Positions 48,000-58,799 of a DNA stretch of 64,000 bases are shown here, piece by piece. Position numbers and translations under genes: made by a program. The stretch is from Aplectana chamaeleonis. Lineage: Eukaryota > Nematoda > Chromadorea > Rhabditida > Cosmocercidae. How positions within the stretch are numbered: position 1 is the stretch's first letter; every line of letters starts with the position of its first letter. The notes beneath the pieces were generated by a model that did no database searches, was not told the DNA's origin, and saw only the letters and a list, made by a program, of their open reading frames with translations. The stretch lies in contig JAPDOI010001367.1 of the NCBI GenBank assembly GCA_029168955.1, positions 62,001-126,000 on the forward strand, given 5' to 3'.

Positions 48000-49110
48000 C
48001 CAGGCGGCTAACGCCGCCCAGCGCCACTGGCGAACCGGCTTCGCCGATTCGGTGGCCGGCTTCGCCGGCCTATGGCAGATGGCCTAACAAAAAGACCCAA
48101 CCAAAAGTGAGACAACAATTCTGTTGCTGAAGAACGGCTCTGCTAGGGAACACCATGAACTGTATGTTTTTATTCAAAGCATCCCTGCTGCAAATAGTAG
48201 TATTTCCGACCCCAGCTTGCCGCTGGTAGATTGTCTCGGACAAACGATAAGCCAACGTAGCCAGACCCCCTCCATTAGCATTGCGCAGAAATCAAATGCC
48301 TTCGCGAAACCATAGACCGGCTTTGCTGCCGGATTCCCAATATTAACAACGTGTACCATTCGTTTGGCTAAGACGAACGGAAAGCTGCCTTCCTCGGCCT
48401 TCCCCCAATAGCGGTGTGAAGCATTCACTTGGCATTCCAAACAAAAGGTCGGCTTCCCCGGCATCCCGCCTCATTACCCGCGTGTAACATTCCTTTGGCT
48501 TCGCCGAACGATAGACCGGATCGGCCACCGGCTTCCCTCGATCAACCACGTGTAGCATCCGTCAGGCTCCGCCAATCAATACACCTGCTTTACCGGAATT
48601 TCACCATCTGAAACGTTGTACTATTCGTTAGACTTTGCAAAACTATAGACCGACTTTGCCGGTCTCGCTCCATCAAAAATGTAGAGAATTTCTTCGGCTC
48701 CGTTGAACGATAGACGGACTTTACCGCCAGCATGCCCCGCCAACCATATGTAGCAACCGTTTGCCCCGGCCGAACAAAGGGCTGGCTTTGCCGACCTTCC
48801 TCCATCAACGAAATGTAGCATTCGGTTTGCTTCGCCTAGCGAATGCTAGGCTTTGTCGGCGGCTTTCCCCCATTAATAACGTGTAGCAATCCGACGGCTA
48901 AGCCAAATGAGAAACCGGCCTTGCCGCCGGCTTTCCCCCATTATCTATGTGTAGCATCCGTCTGGCTCCGCCAATCAATACACCGGCTTCACAGGAATTT
49001 CTCCATCAAAAACGTTGTACTATTCGTTAGACTTCTCCAAGCGATAGACCGACTTTGCAGGTCTCGCTCCATCAAAAATGTAAAGCATTCGTTTGGCTCC
49101 GTTGAATAAA
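48000..49110. repeat. Diverged satellite relic, same family as 1-18,330
   Basis: Spaced TTCGGCTTCGCC / TTTGGCTTCGCC cores with CACGTGTA(G/C)CATTCG before and GATAGACCGG after reproduce the half-unit structure of the 5' array, but with heavy divergence and irregular spacing. Open frames here are remnants of the repeat. Confidence 0.85.
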
Positions 49111-49111
49111 A

Positions 49112-49300
49112 ATAAATGAAATTATGGATCGTGGTGGGACCAACCTACCTATTGCTTACTGAGTCCTTTAAACTTTCATCGTTATGGATCGTGGTGAGAC
49201 CCCCCTACCTGTTGCATATTGGGTCGTTTTACTTTAATCTTTATGGACCGTGGTGGGACCACCCTACCTGTTGCATATTGAGTCCTTTAAACTCCCCCTA
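49112..49300. repeat. 60-bp minisatellite, ~3 copies, inverted orientation
   Basis: GGATCGTGGTGGGACCACC, CTACCTGTTGCATATTG and AGTCCTTTAAACTTTC are the reverse complement of the units at 53-55 kb. Confidence 0.9.
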
Positions 49301-49397
49301 AAGCTAACACACCTTCTGCAACATTCTTCATGAATTGCTGAAACAATAGCACGCTCTAATCGATGGTGTCGAAAATTGCGGCAAATTCAAACAACCG
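49301..49397. repeat. Linker plus mariner-end fragment
   Basis: CACCTTCTGCAACATTCTTC, TGCTGAAACAATAGCACGCT, GATGGTGTCGAAAATTGCG and AAATTCAAACAACCGG match 53567-53684, 55128-55319 and the mariner 3' region at 19.1-19.2 kb. It fuses directly to satellite at 49,398. Confidence 0.85.
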
Positions 49398-49588
49398 GTC
49401 TTGCCGCCGGCTTCCCCCCATTGTCCATGTTTAGCATACGTTCGGCTCCGCCAATCAATACACCGGCTTCACCGGAATTTCTCCATCAAAAACGTTGTGC
49501 TATTCGTTAGACTTCGCAAAGCGATAGACCGACTTTGCCGGTATCGCTCCATCAAAAATGTAAAGAATTCGTTTGGCTCCGTTTAACG
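49398..49588. repeat. Satellite relic fragment
   Basis: CATACGTTCGGCTCCGCCAA, ACACCGGCTTCACCGG and AGACTTCGCAAAGCGATAG are recognisable half-units of the satellite. Nearly the same segment recurs at 53690-53880. Confidence 0.85.
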
Positions 49589-49589
49589 G

Positions 49590-49680
49590 CAGCCAGATGC
49601 GCAACAGCTACGATGATCCCACCACGATCCGGAACGATGAAAGTTCAAAGGACTCAATATGCAATAGGTAGTATACTTTG
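49590..49680. repeat. 60-bp minisatellite, ~1.5 copies
   Basis: GATCCCACCACGATCCGGAA and AAAGGACTCAATATGCAATA. The satellite-to-minisatellite junction (GGCAGCCAGATGCGCAACA) is the same as at 53,875. Confidence 0.85.
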
Positions 49681-49689
49681 ACCGACTCG

Positions 49690-50005
49690 AATGATTCGGA
49701 AAATCATTCGATTGAAAAAGTCGACTTCGAATTATTCGAAAAGTCGAATATTCGAAAAAGGCTAATTCCCGAATTATTCGAAAAATCGAATATTCAAAAA
49801 GTTCAAAATCTCGAATTCTTCGAAAAGTCGAATATTCGAAAACGTCAAATTTCCGAATTAGTCGAAAAGTCGAATATTCGAAAAGTTCAAAATCCCGAAT
49901 TATTCGAAAAGTCGAATATTCGAAAAGTTTAAAAACCTAAATTATTCGAAAAGTCGAATATTCGAAAATTTACGGAAACATTCGAATGAATTCGATAGTC
50001 GACTT
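49690..50005. repeat. 42-bp TTCGAA minisatellite
   Basis: AAAAGTCGAATATTCGAAAA followed by TCAAAATCCCGAATTA repeats about seven times with a 42-bp period. TTCGAA and TCGAATATTCGA are palindromes. A second array of this family is at 52,775. Confidence 0.93.
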
Positions 50006-50645
50006 TTTCGGATAAATTGATTTTCCAAAACATTCCATTGACCCAGGAGCAGGTTGCGCGCCAAGGATGCACACTGACGCAAATCGTAGATGTGTTTCGA
50101 AATCAAGGTGGACCGAAACTATCAATGATGACTCACTCATTTGTCACGCGACTCGAAAAGAGTCCTCATCATAAGGGCCTTCAGAGCTCATTCGCGGCGT
50201 GACGCGACGCTGTAACTAAGGCTCCGGCATAGTGACAAAGGTGCGAGCGACGAGAGCGAGCGAGAAAATGGGGGCGTGGCCTTAAAAACTCCGCGGCGGA
50301 GTCGCCGGTGACCCCGCAAAGTTTGATTTTGATTAGAGCTGCAGTTTAGAGACTTTCATTCCATCATTTTGGTGCTGCCGAGATGTCGTACGTTTTTGCC
50401 GTGGCAGTGTGGAGGAAAGAGGTACTCTATCGGGATAGACGACCCACTAGAGAGAGAAATTTCATGAGAAATGTTTATCCCACGGAAGCCGTCGAGTGAA
50501 TTAGACTTTTTCAAACACACTGAACTGTTCGATGTTACCATCCGAGCGGTAGGTCATGCCCGAACAATCGCTAATTTCATTGTGTTCTTCAGTGGGTTGC
50601 CTATTCTGAAAGAGCACCAGGAAGGAAGACCACCTCCGTGCAAAC
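50006..50645. other. No gene seen upstream of the LINE
   Basis: Contains GGCGTGGCC and CCGCGGCGGAGTC GC-rich pieces. From about 50,471 a plus-strand frame is open, possibly LINE 5' sequence, but it has no recognisable domain until about 50,690. Confidence 0.35.
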
Positions 50646-52214
50646 CGACGTCAACTACTCTTTCAAGAGGGTTTTTGTCATGGGAGAGGTACTGGCTGGT
50701 CGCAGCTCTCCTAAAGATTCTGCTACAAAGTGTCGGCGTCGAGAGGAATCCAAGGCCCGCTCAGAAGTACCCATGTGCCACTTGCAGCAAGGATGTCACC
50801 TGGAATGGAAAAAAGTGTCCAATGCTTTAGATGTCAGAGGTGGGTGCACCTCTCCTGTTCGTGCCTCAGTTCTGTGAGGCATCACGATCCTTCATTCCGT
50901 TGTGTTCAGTGTTCTGCCCCAGCAACTCTAATTCCTCATTCTCCAACCGCCCCCTCTCTATTGTACATATTAACCTCAACAGCCTTCGAGCCAGGCTATC
51001 TGAACTCTTTCTTTTCGCACGCACTCATCATCTTGGTGTTATGATGGCTCAGGAAGTCAAGCTGTCTCCTTCCGCTACCGCTCGACATCCTACCATTCCT
51101 GGCTATACTGCTTATCATGCTCCAGGGTCATCTCTCGGCGGAGGAGTTTCTACTTTTGTATTATCAAATCTAGCCTCATCTCATACCAAACACCCCCAAG
51201 GACGGTGCTCTTCAATACCTACCTATCCATCTCCCTCTTGAAACACCTATATCTCTTTTTAATATCTCTATCCCTCCTACCACGTCCTGTCCCCAATCTT
51301 ACGACCCTACTCCTTCACTCAAGCAGTTGTACGACTGCTCCCTTTCCCCCTCTGCTGTCTTCGCAGGCGATCCTCTAGTCCAGACATATCTCTTGTATCT
51401 TCTAATCTCTCTAGCGCCTGCTCTTGGTCGACCGCTACAACTCTGTCCAGTGATCATATCTCCGTCTTTCTCCATGTCGATCTCTCTAATTCTCTAGCTC
51501 CTTATTCAGGTATCAGTCGAATATCTTATCTTAATATTTCCCTTGCAGAATGGCGCTTGTTCAGGGAGGTAGCACTTCCCCATGTGGTTGACCACGCATG
51601 GAACAGAAACGTGCACCAGAAGAACGTCACTTGACCGACGCGATTCGCAAGGCCATGAAAGCAGCCATTCCGGAATGCCGAGTCAAGACCTTTTTTTGCC
51701 AATTTCACCAGGGAAATCTTGAAGCTAAGGACAGGGGATGCAAAGAGAGTGGCAGATCACCTGGATCCGACAATCGCTGAGCTGGATAGCGAGCTTAAGC
51801 GAGATCTGGACAAGCACAGGAAGGAGTGTTGGGAGAAATTCACGGAGAAGATGAATTTCAAGAGTGACGGAGCATCAACTTGGAAAGTTCTAAAGAAAAT
51901 CTCAGGCAAGAGCACCTCCACCAACTATTCTACGATCGAGTTCGAGAATGGAGCCTTCAAATCGGGAAAGGAGGCTGCAACTGCTCTCAGAAAGAATTTT
52001 TTCATAACTCAGGCTAAGAGAGGGAAACAGAATCCAGTGACCGTAAGATAGCTCTGTAAGTTACCACTTATGAATGAAGCAGAAGCTGTGACCCCCGCGC
52101 AAATTGAGAAGGTGGTCAAAGAGATGCACAACTCGAAGGCTGTAGGGCCGGATGGTATTATTCCAGCGGTCTTGAAGAAACTGCCCAGTGAGATTATGCC
52201 AATCCTGTATACTT
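50646..52214 (+). pseudogene. LINE (non-LTR retrotransposon), truncated and frameshifted
   Basis: Plus-strand order: a 2A-like motif VGVERNPRP (about 50,738), a PHD-like zinc finger split over two frames (YPCATCSKDVTWNG, then VQCFRCQRWVHLSCS ... FRCVQC), an endonuclease/exonuclease/phosphatase domain (IVHINLNSLRARLSEL, QEVKLSP, PGYTAYHAPGSSLGGGVSTF), a stop at about 51,241, the pre-RT linker (STWKVLKKISGKS) and the first RT block (VTPAQIEKVV, SKAVGPDGIIPAVLKKL). An in-frame TAG is at 52049-52051 and two stops follow ILYT. The rest of the RT and the 3' end are missing, so it cannot move on its own. Confidence 0.88.
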
Positions 52215-52334
52215 AATAAATAATATACTATACTCAATGTTATGTTACAAAGATAATATACTATTCTATACTTATACGTATATACTTGATAATTCGTAAT
52301 TTTTTCTTATATAGCCAAACGTCTCGTAAATATA

Positions 52335-52625
52335 TAAGGTGCGTCCGAATGGGAATGGCTGCCCATGCGGCCGGCGTGCTTGGCAGGCGGCCGTCGCGTT
52401 CGCCGCTCTCGGACGAGCATGCGAAAAGTCCCCACCGCCATCGACTACGAACGGGGCCGGCACCGGCTGGCAGCAAGCCCTGCTCCGATCAATCAGCTCT
52501 GTAGACGGGGGGAGAGGAGACGGCCGTCGTTGAAATTCAACACTCGTCCGAGGGCGGCACATGCGATGGCCGCCTGCCAAGCACGCCGGCCGCATGGGCC
52601 TCCATTCTCATTCGGACACACTTTA
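52335..52625. mobile_element. ~290-bp GC-rich foldback MITE
   Basis: Left AGGTGCGTCCGAATGGGAAT, right the complement of AAGTGTGTCCGAATGAGAAT. Both continue inwards with GCCCATGCGGCCGGCGTGCT and TGGCAGGCGGCC. A TA lies on each side, compatible with a TA target. It sits a little downstream of the broken LINE end. Confidence 0.88.
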
Positions 52626-52774
52626 GAATAATTTGCTTCTCTATTCGACAGTTTAGTTCAGTCCCAAAAGAAGGATAGAATATGCTACCTGAAGTAATTT
52701 AGCTTTTTTTCTGGAAAGTAGTGGGAATGACAAAATATTTTTCTGACTTAATCAAACAGTCGAATAAAAAAAAA

Positions 52775-53095
52775 TTCGAAAAATCATTCGACATTCGATT
52801 GAAAAAGTCGACTTTTTATTCGAAAAGTCGAAAATTCGAAAGGTTCAAAATCCCGAATTATTCGAAAAGTCGAATATTCGAAAAGCTCAAAATCCCGAAT
52901 AATTCGAAAAGTCGAATATTCGAAAAGTTCAAATTCCCGATTTATTCGAAAAGTCGAATATTCGAAAAGTTCAAAATCCCGAATTATTCGAAAAGTCGAA
53001 TATTCGAAAACTTCAAAATCCCGAATTAATCGAAAAGTCGAATATTCGAAAACTCTAAAATTCCGAATTATTCAAAAAGTCGAATATTCGAAAAA
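52775..53095. repeat. 42-bp TTCGAA minisatellite, second array
   Basis: Same unit as at 49.7 kb (AAAAGTCGAATATTCGAAAA, TCAAAATCCCGAATTA). GAAT(T/A)A landmarks at 52855 and 52897 give the 42-bp step. It abuts the 60-bp minisatellite. Confidence 0.93.
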
Positions 53096-53114
53096 AATCT
53101 GAAAATGTAAAAGT

Positions 53115-53560
53115 ATGATAGGTAGGGTAGTCCCATCAGGATCCATAACGACGAAAACTTGAAGCACTAAGTAAGCAATAGGTAGGGTAGTCCTACCACG
53201 ATCCATAACGATGAAAGTTCACAGGATCCAATATGCAACGGGTAAGGCGGTCTCACCACGAACCATTAATATGAAAGTTAAAAGGACTTAATATGCAACA
53301 GGTAGGAGGTCCTACCACGATCCATAACGATGAAAGTTCAAAGGACTCAGTAAGCAATAGGTAGGTTGGTCCCACCACGATCCATAACGACGAAAGTTTA
53401 AAGGACCCAATATGCAATAGGTAAGGTGGTCCTACCACGATCCACAACTATGAAAGTTAAAAGGACCCAATATACAAGGGTTAGGGTGGTCTCATCACGA
53501 TCCATACCTATGAAAGTTTGAAGGGCACAATATACAACAGCCACGGTGGCCCCACAACGA
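53115..53560. repeat. 60-bp minisatellite, ~7 copies
   Basis: GGTAGGGTAG landmarks at 53121 and 53181, GGTAAGGCGG at 53241 and GGTAGGAGG at 53301 give steps of 60 bp. A block of about 190 bp (53,180-53,370) is repeated almost exactly at about 54,013-54,210, so the arrays here arose by duplication of several units at once. The unit contains GAAAGTTTAAAGG. Confidence 0.94.
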
Positions 53561-53566
53561 TCACAA

Positions 53567-53684
53567 TGATGTGCGCGCTCCCCCTAAACCTAACTCACCT
53601 TCTGCAACATTCTTCATGAATTGCTGAAACAATAGCACGCTCTGATCGATGGTGTCGAAAATCGCGGCAAATTCAAACAACCGG
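53567..53684. repeat. Linker plus mariner-end fragment
   Basis: Same block as 49301-49397 (ATGATGTGCGCGCTCC, CTTCATGAATTGCTGAAACA, GATGGTGTCGAAAATCGCG), again followed at once by satellite (GGTCTTGCCGCCGGCTTCCC). Confidence 0.88.
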
Positions 53685-53689
53685 TCTTG

Positions 53690-53880
53690 CCGCCGGCTTC
53701 CCACCATTGTCCATGTTTAGCATACGTTCGGCTCCGCCAATCAATACTCCGGCTTCACCGGAATTTCTCCATCAAAAACGTTGTACTATTCGTTAGACTT
53801 CGCCAAGCGATAGACCGACTTTGCCGGTATCGCTCCATCAAAAATGTAAAGAATTCGTTTGGCTCCGTTGAACGGCAGCC
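53690..53880. repeat. Satellite relic fragment
   Basis: Very similar to 49398-49588, with CATACGTTCGGCTCCGCCAA, TCCGGCTTCACCGG and AGACTTCGCCAAGCGATAG. Confidence 0.88.
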
Positions 53881-54233
53881 AGATGCGCAACACCTACGAT
53901 GATCCCACCACCATCCGGAACGAAGAAAGTTAAAAGGACTCAATATGCAATATGTAGGGTGGTCCCACCACGATCCATAACGATGAAAGCATAAAGGACT
54001 CAATATGCAATAGGTAGGGTGGTCCTACCACGATCCATAACGATGAAAGTTCAAAGGATCCAATATGCAACGGGTAAGGCGGTCTCACCACGAACCATTA
54101 ATATGAAAGTTAAAAGGACTTAATATGCAACAGGTAGGAGGTCCTACCACGATCCATAACGATGAAAGTTCAAAGGACTCAGTAAGCAATAGGTAGGTTG
54201 GTTTCACCACGATCCATAACGACGAAAGTTTAA
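53881..54233. repeat. 60-bp minisatellite, left of MITE insertion
   Basis: About six units, ending GACGAAAGTTTAA at the insertion point of the 548-bp element. It continues with ACCCAATATGCAATAGG on the other side. Confidence 0.94.
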
Positions 54234-54781
54234 AGGCAGTGGTCGCGATCAAATATGCTTGTCGTCTTTTTCTCTCCAAATCCTTTCCTGGGTCTCGAGT
54301 AGTAGGACCTATAAGAAAAAATCGCGAAAAAACCACTGTTTTGGGCCGAATTTGAAACCTGAACTTTCTTGCCTTTTGATGGTGGACGAGCCCTCTCCAC
54401 ATCATCGGCATCGATGACCTCTTATATCAAGAACATCAGCTAGCTTGAAATTGAATGTCAATCAATGAACCTTCGAATTTATGTACACATCTAGTCAAAA
54501 ACATTGACTGAAGTAATGCTTTCATTATTCAACTGTTTTTATTCGTTAAATTTGCATTTATTTCGTCCTCTGAATGTCGATGATTTTTGACTGCTCGGCA
54601 TGAGACTGCGATCTGTTTCGTCATCGCTGTGCACGTGTGCACGAACTAGCTTCTTTGGGCCCTCGAAGCTCTATTTGTAGACCGTTTTTCACCGCGCTAC
54701 CTTCATAGTTTTTCAGCTGTTTTTGATCTAAGCTGATTTTTGTAGTTTTTTCGATAACGTTTTTCATCGTGACCACTGCCT
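54234..54781. mobile_element. 548-bp TTAA MITE, copy in minisatellite
   Basis: Termini AGGCAGTGGTCGCGATC and CGTGACCACTGCCT; TTAA at 54230-54233 and 54782-54785. The unoccupied equivalent (GAAAGTTTAAAGGACCC) is preserved at about 53,393-53,409. Open frames inside it match those in the 28.7 kb copy and are not genes. Confidence 0.96.
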
Positions 54782-55127
54782 TTAAAGCACCCAATATGCA
54801 ATAGGTATGGTGGTCCTACCACGATCCACAACGATGAAAGTTAAAAGGACCCAATATACAAGGGTTAGGGTGGTCTCACCACGATCCATAAATATGAAAG
54901 TTTAAAGGACTCAATATGCAACAGGTATGGTGGTCCCACCACGATCCATAACGATGAAAGCTTGAAGGACTCAATATGCAACAGGTAGGGGAGGATCCCA
55001 CCACGTTCCATAGCGATGAAAGTTAAAAGGACCCAATAAGCAGTAATTAGGATGGTCTCATCACGATCCATACCTATGAAAGTTTGAAGGGCACAACATA
55101 CAACAGCCACGGTGGTCCCACCACGAT
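54782..55127. repeat. 60-bp minisatellite, right of MITE insertion
   Basis: Continuation of the interrupted array, about six units, including CCCACCACGATCCATAACGA and AAGGACTCAATATGCAACA, ending in the linker that precedes the mariner-end fragment. Confidence 0.92.
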
Positions 55128-55319
55128 CACAATGATGTGCGCGCTCCCCCTAAACCTAACTCACCTTCCGCAAAATTCTTCATGAACTGCTGAAACAATA
55201 ACGAGCTCTGACTGACGGTGTCGAAAATTGCGGCAAATTCAAACATCCGGACAGACAGACATCCGTCGGTCGGACACCGGTCAAACATACCACCACGCCG
55301 ATTGTTATATGTAAGGATT
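55128..55319. repeat. Linker plus longer mariner-end fragment
   Basis: It extends further into the mariner than the other copies (CGGTCGGACACCGGTC, CACCACGCCGATTGTTATAT, GTAAGGAT), matching 19,180-19,260, then stops abruptly. Confidence 0.88.
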
Positions 55320-56290
55320 TAGCTTCTAATTTACATTTTTCGATTTAATCGATTTCTACTGCATAAAACCTTATTTATGCAACATTAAGCACGTCAAACT
55401 CATGTAGACACGGATAAAGAGATCAGCGAGCACAAAATAGCAAATCAGGAGTGAGATTTTAATTCTTTAGCTGCAAAATATCTTTAAAATACTTCCAAGC
55501 AGTGAAAGCGAACTTAGAATGTGAAAAAAAACTTCATGCTGCTTATTTTTTTAGAGAAAAACATCTGAACATCGGAAACCGTAAATCGTGTGCACAATTA
55601 CAAATGCAGCTGATGTCTATGATATGTGCACAAGGAAAATTTTTTCAAAACACTAAAAAATCAAGAAACCGTAAGAGAACTATTGTGAGAGCCCGAAATG
55701 GCGTAGCCTGACCTTTTTCTAGTGGTTCATTACCGAGGAGAGAGAGGCACATATCAGTGAAACATCAATCAGAAATACATGAAAAATTGGAAAGTGCACG
55801 AACCGAAGAATACTGGCCGATCGGTGCCGTCGACTGGTCATTGCGCGAAGCGGCATTTGAATTCGACCAATAGCCGTCGAGGAGGGTGGAGCGTTTGAGT
55901 CGATTCTCGCGCTGTAGGTCAAAGGGCGGACACCTCCGAGCTCGCCCCCTCGCAGCACCAAGGGCGGATTTCTGTCCCCGCCCAGTCTCCTTCAACTTTC
56001 AGAGCTGACCAATCAGAGTTTTCGCGGCACCAAGCCCGCCGCTCTAGACTTGCCGCCGAACCTTCAGAGGGTGGGATTAGAGGCGGACCTACCGCCCTTG
56101 CTGCTACCCCGTTTGCCAAAGTTGTGCGAGTATGGCGCATTGAGGGTACGATTGGCTCCCAGAAACCATATGTATTGCTTGAAGGGGCAACCCTGTTCGA
56201 GGAGGTATAGATAGGAACTAACGGATATTCACGAATTTCATGTAGAGGACTGATACTCATAACGCTCATTTATACTACAGCTTCAGCATT
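55320..56290. other. Unassigned stretch
   Basis: Two short plus/minus open frames (55502-55711, 55919-56269) without recognised domains, splice support or repeats. Confidence 0.35.
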
Positions 56291-56294
56291 AAGA

Positions 56295-56765
56295 TAGGTT
56301 TTCACTGCCTCGCTGCTGTTTTCTGTCGCAACGATTTGGTACCCGCTGCTGCCGCGATCTGGCAGCGGCAGCCATTTTGTCCATTAGCATTGCCACACTG
56401 ACAATCAGAGAGAATCAGTCAATAGGTGAAGCTCAGCAGACAGTCACCAATGATAACACTTTCCGATTTGTGCTCTTTATTCGTGTCAAATCAGTGCATC
56501 AGTGTTCACAGGAGTAAACGTGTCTTCGCTGGTAATAGCCTCTTCGCTGCCATTTCGGCCGAGACGGAGCGATGATCTGCGACCGTTGATATTTGCTCCT
56601 CCAGCACTGGAGCAGTAAAACATAGGATTTGGCCGCCGCGACGCAGCGATGGCCGATGTCTGCCACGAAGCGATCTCAATTGGAGCGCCTTCTCAATCAC
56701 GCGCGATGAAAAAAAGAGCAGTTGTCTCTCGCATGGCCGCAGCGACCAGCTGCAGTCAAGCCTAG
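56295..56765. mobile_element. ~470-bp MITE, first of a tandem pair
   Basis: Starts near TTTTCACTGCCTCGCTGCTG and ends CAGCTGCAGTCAAGCCTAG. Colinear with the next element (AGCAGTTGTC, CGCATGGCCGCAGCGACCA, CACGAAGCGATC). Confidence 0.8.
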
Positions 56766-57226
56766 TTTTGACTGCATCGCTGCTGTTTTTCATCGCAGCG
56801 ATTTCACACCCGCTACTGCAGCGATGTAGCAGCGGGAGCGATTCTGTTCATAGTGCATAGCCTCACGGATGATCGAAGAAATTCAATCAATCAGTGAAAT
56901 TAATGGCTGGCAGTTATCAATAACACGTTTCGAGCCGTAAACACTGATCTTGTCATGTGAAAGGGTCAACGTTCATTAGACGAAACGTGTCATTCGCTGG
57001 CAATCGCTCCATCGCTGCCATTTGGGCCGCGATGGAGCGATGGTCAGCGACCATTGAGAATCGCTCTTCAAGCAGCGATGCAGTAAAACATGGGATTTCG
57101 TCGCCGCGACCCAGCAAGGACCTTTGCCACGAAGCGATCACAATTGGAGCGGCTTTCCATTACGCGCGATGAAAAGGAACAGTTGTCCCTCGCATGGCCG
57201 CAGCGACCATCTGCAGTCAAAACTAG
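56762..57226. mobile_element. 465-bp MITE, second of a tandem pair
   Basis: Inverted termini CTAGTTTTGACTGCA and TGCAGTCAAAACTAG, plus several CAGCGATGNAGCAGCG-like internal inverted repeats. It shares CTAG with the copy to its left. Confidence 0.88.
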
Positions 57227-57409
57227 GCTTCAGACGGGGCTTTACACTCTCTTTGAAGATTCTGAAAATAGTGAACACATTTTTCTCGAATAAAAATGGT
57301 TTGCGAATATTTCGAGACAAAGATGATCATCAATGAATTATTTCATCATGTTACGGTAGAAAAACTTTTTTTTTGAAGATTTTCGCCAGAGTGATTTATA
57401 AAAACTTGT
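57227..57409. other. No gene seen
   Basis: Short AT-rich sequence between a MITE and a minisatellite. Confidence 0.35.
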
Positions 57410-57665
57410 ATCCGACCGGATATCCGACTCTGATATCCGGATTCTGACTCACCGAAAAAGGTCAAAATTCGAGTGATCGAAAATCCTTATCACCGAAAAA
57501 ACGTAATTTTCGGATTGATCCGAGATCCGACTATCCGTTTAGCCTCTCTATCTGAATGACTCGGAATATCCGATGTTGTTCTTTTGAATCTATCCGTTTG
57601 AGTCGGATATCCGCGACCTTTGATTTTTGAGTTATCCGAAATCAGGGATATTCGGATTTTTTCGA
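57410..57665. repeat. Diverged CCGAATCACCGAAAA-type minisatellite
   Basis: GGATTCTGACTCACCGAAAA, AATCCTTATCACCGAAAAAA and repeated TATCCG(A/T) motifs place it with the arrays at 46.1 and 61.7 kb, more decayed. Confidence 0.75.
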
Positions 57666-58479
57666 TTCGGATCTAATGAATAGTAGCTCCCAAGGGCTGA
57701 GTAGTGAGGCTTATTTTTCGCGCTGTTGTAGAATGGGTTGTGGCTTCCGCAACTAACGCGGAGAGACATGTTATTCTATGGCATGAGAATCTCGTTCCCA
57801 GTCCGACGTTAGCGTTCTAGTGGTACACAGTAGTTCGATCAAAGTCTCAGATTTGACTCAATTTGTAAACAGGGGTCACTCGGGGTGGTCAATGCTAATT
57901 TGATGTCCATTTGCCGATTTCCAAACTATTAAGGCAGGTTTTGCCTTCTCCATGGCATACCACCTACCGTAACCTACAGTAAACCTCAGAATTTCGACAA
58001 ACAGACCCCAGATTTGTTTTCAGCACCATAGATTACCCCTACATACAAGTTTTTAGCAGAATCCGAATTTTTTTCAAAACACCCCGAAAAAATTTTGATG
58101 GGTAGGTACCCTTACAAATTCGCGAAACTTTTGGAACGCCTATAACTTCTCAGAACCAGCTGCTCTGAGTGCTGCAATGTTTTACTTTTGATACTCAAGA
58201 GATACTGACAATATAATTCGCTTCCGCAGATCCGACATATGCTTTGTATACTTCCCTTGTGAGTCGCGACGGGTTGGAACATTTGGTAGTTTCAGCCGCG
58301 GTCGCCGAGCGACAGAGGTATTTCATAGATGGTGGAGGCGATCTAGTCCATTTTCTTAGGCCTAGTCAACACTTTCCACCACGAGCGACAGCGACAGTGC
58401 ATGTAATCCATTTTCGGTCGATATGTATGGCAGACAATGTGTCGCGTCGCTTGTAGCGGGAAGTATGCACTAAGCCTTA
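57666..58479. other. Unassigned stretch
   Basis: No domain or tandem repeat recognised. A short plus-strand frame at 58244-58456 lacks support. Confidence 0.35.
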
Positions 58480-58799
58480 TGCGTGATTCATACTTCCGTC
58501 GTGGCGATGCGTGAGAAAAGGCGGTATTGATCGATGGCGGCGTTATAGCGCGTCGGAGTGGATCGATTGTTTTACATATGAGCAGATCGTCAGTTCCTGG
58601 GGGGAATTGGGATGAGACATTAATCTGAGAACGCTTGACACAACCATTGCAAACCACATTTTCGAAAAAACGGCGAAATGCTCATATCGCTGCGATAATA
58701 AGGTCCCGCTGTCCGACGGTGAGAGACGCTGATTTCACCGCGGCGATATGTGCATTTGATCCAAATTTCGGCAACGCGACCGAAAACTAAGGTGCTGAC

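Noticed and set aside
54085..54411. 108-codon minus ORF resembling the one at 28,409-28,912
   Set aside because: The shared part is the inserted 548-bp MITE; the remainder is minisatellite here and retroelement there.
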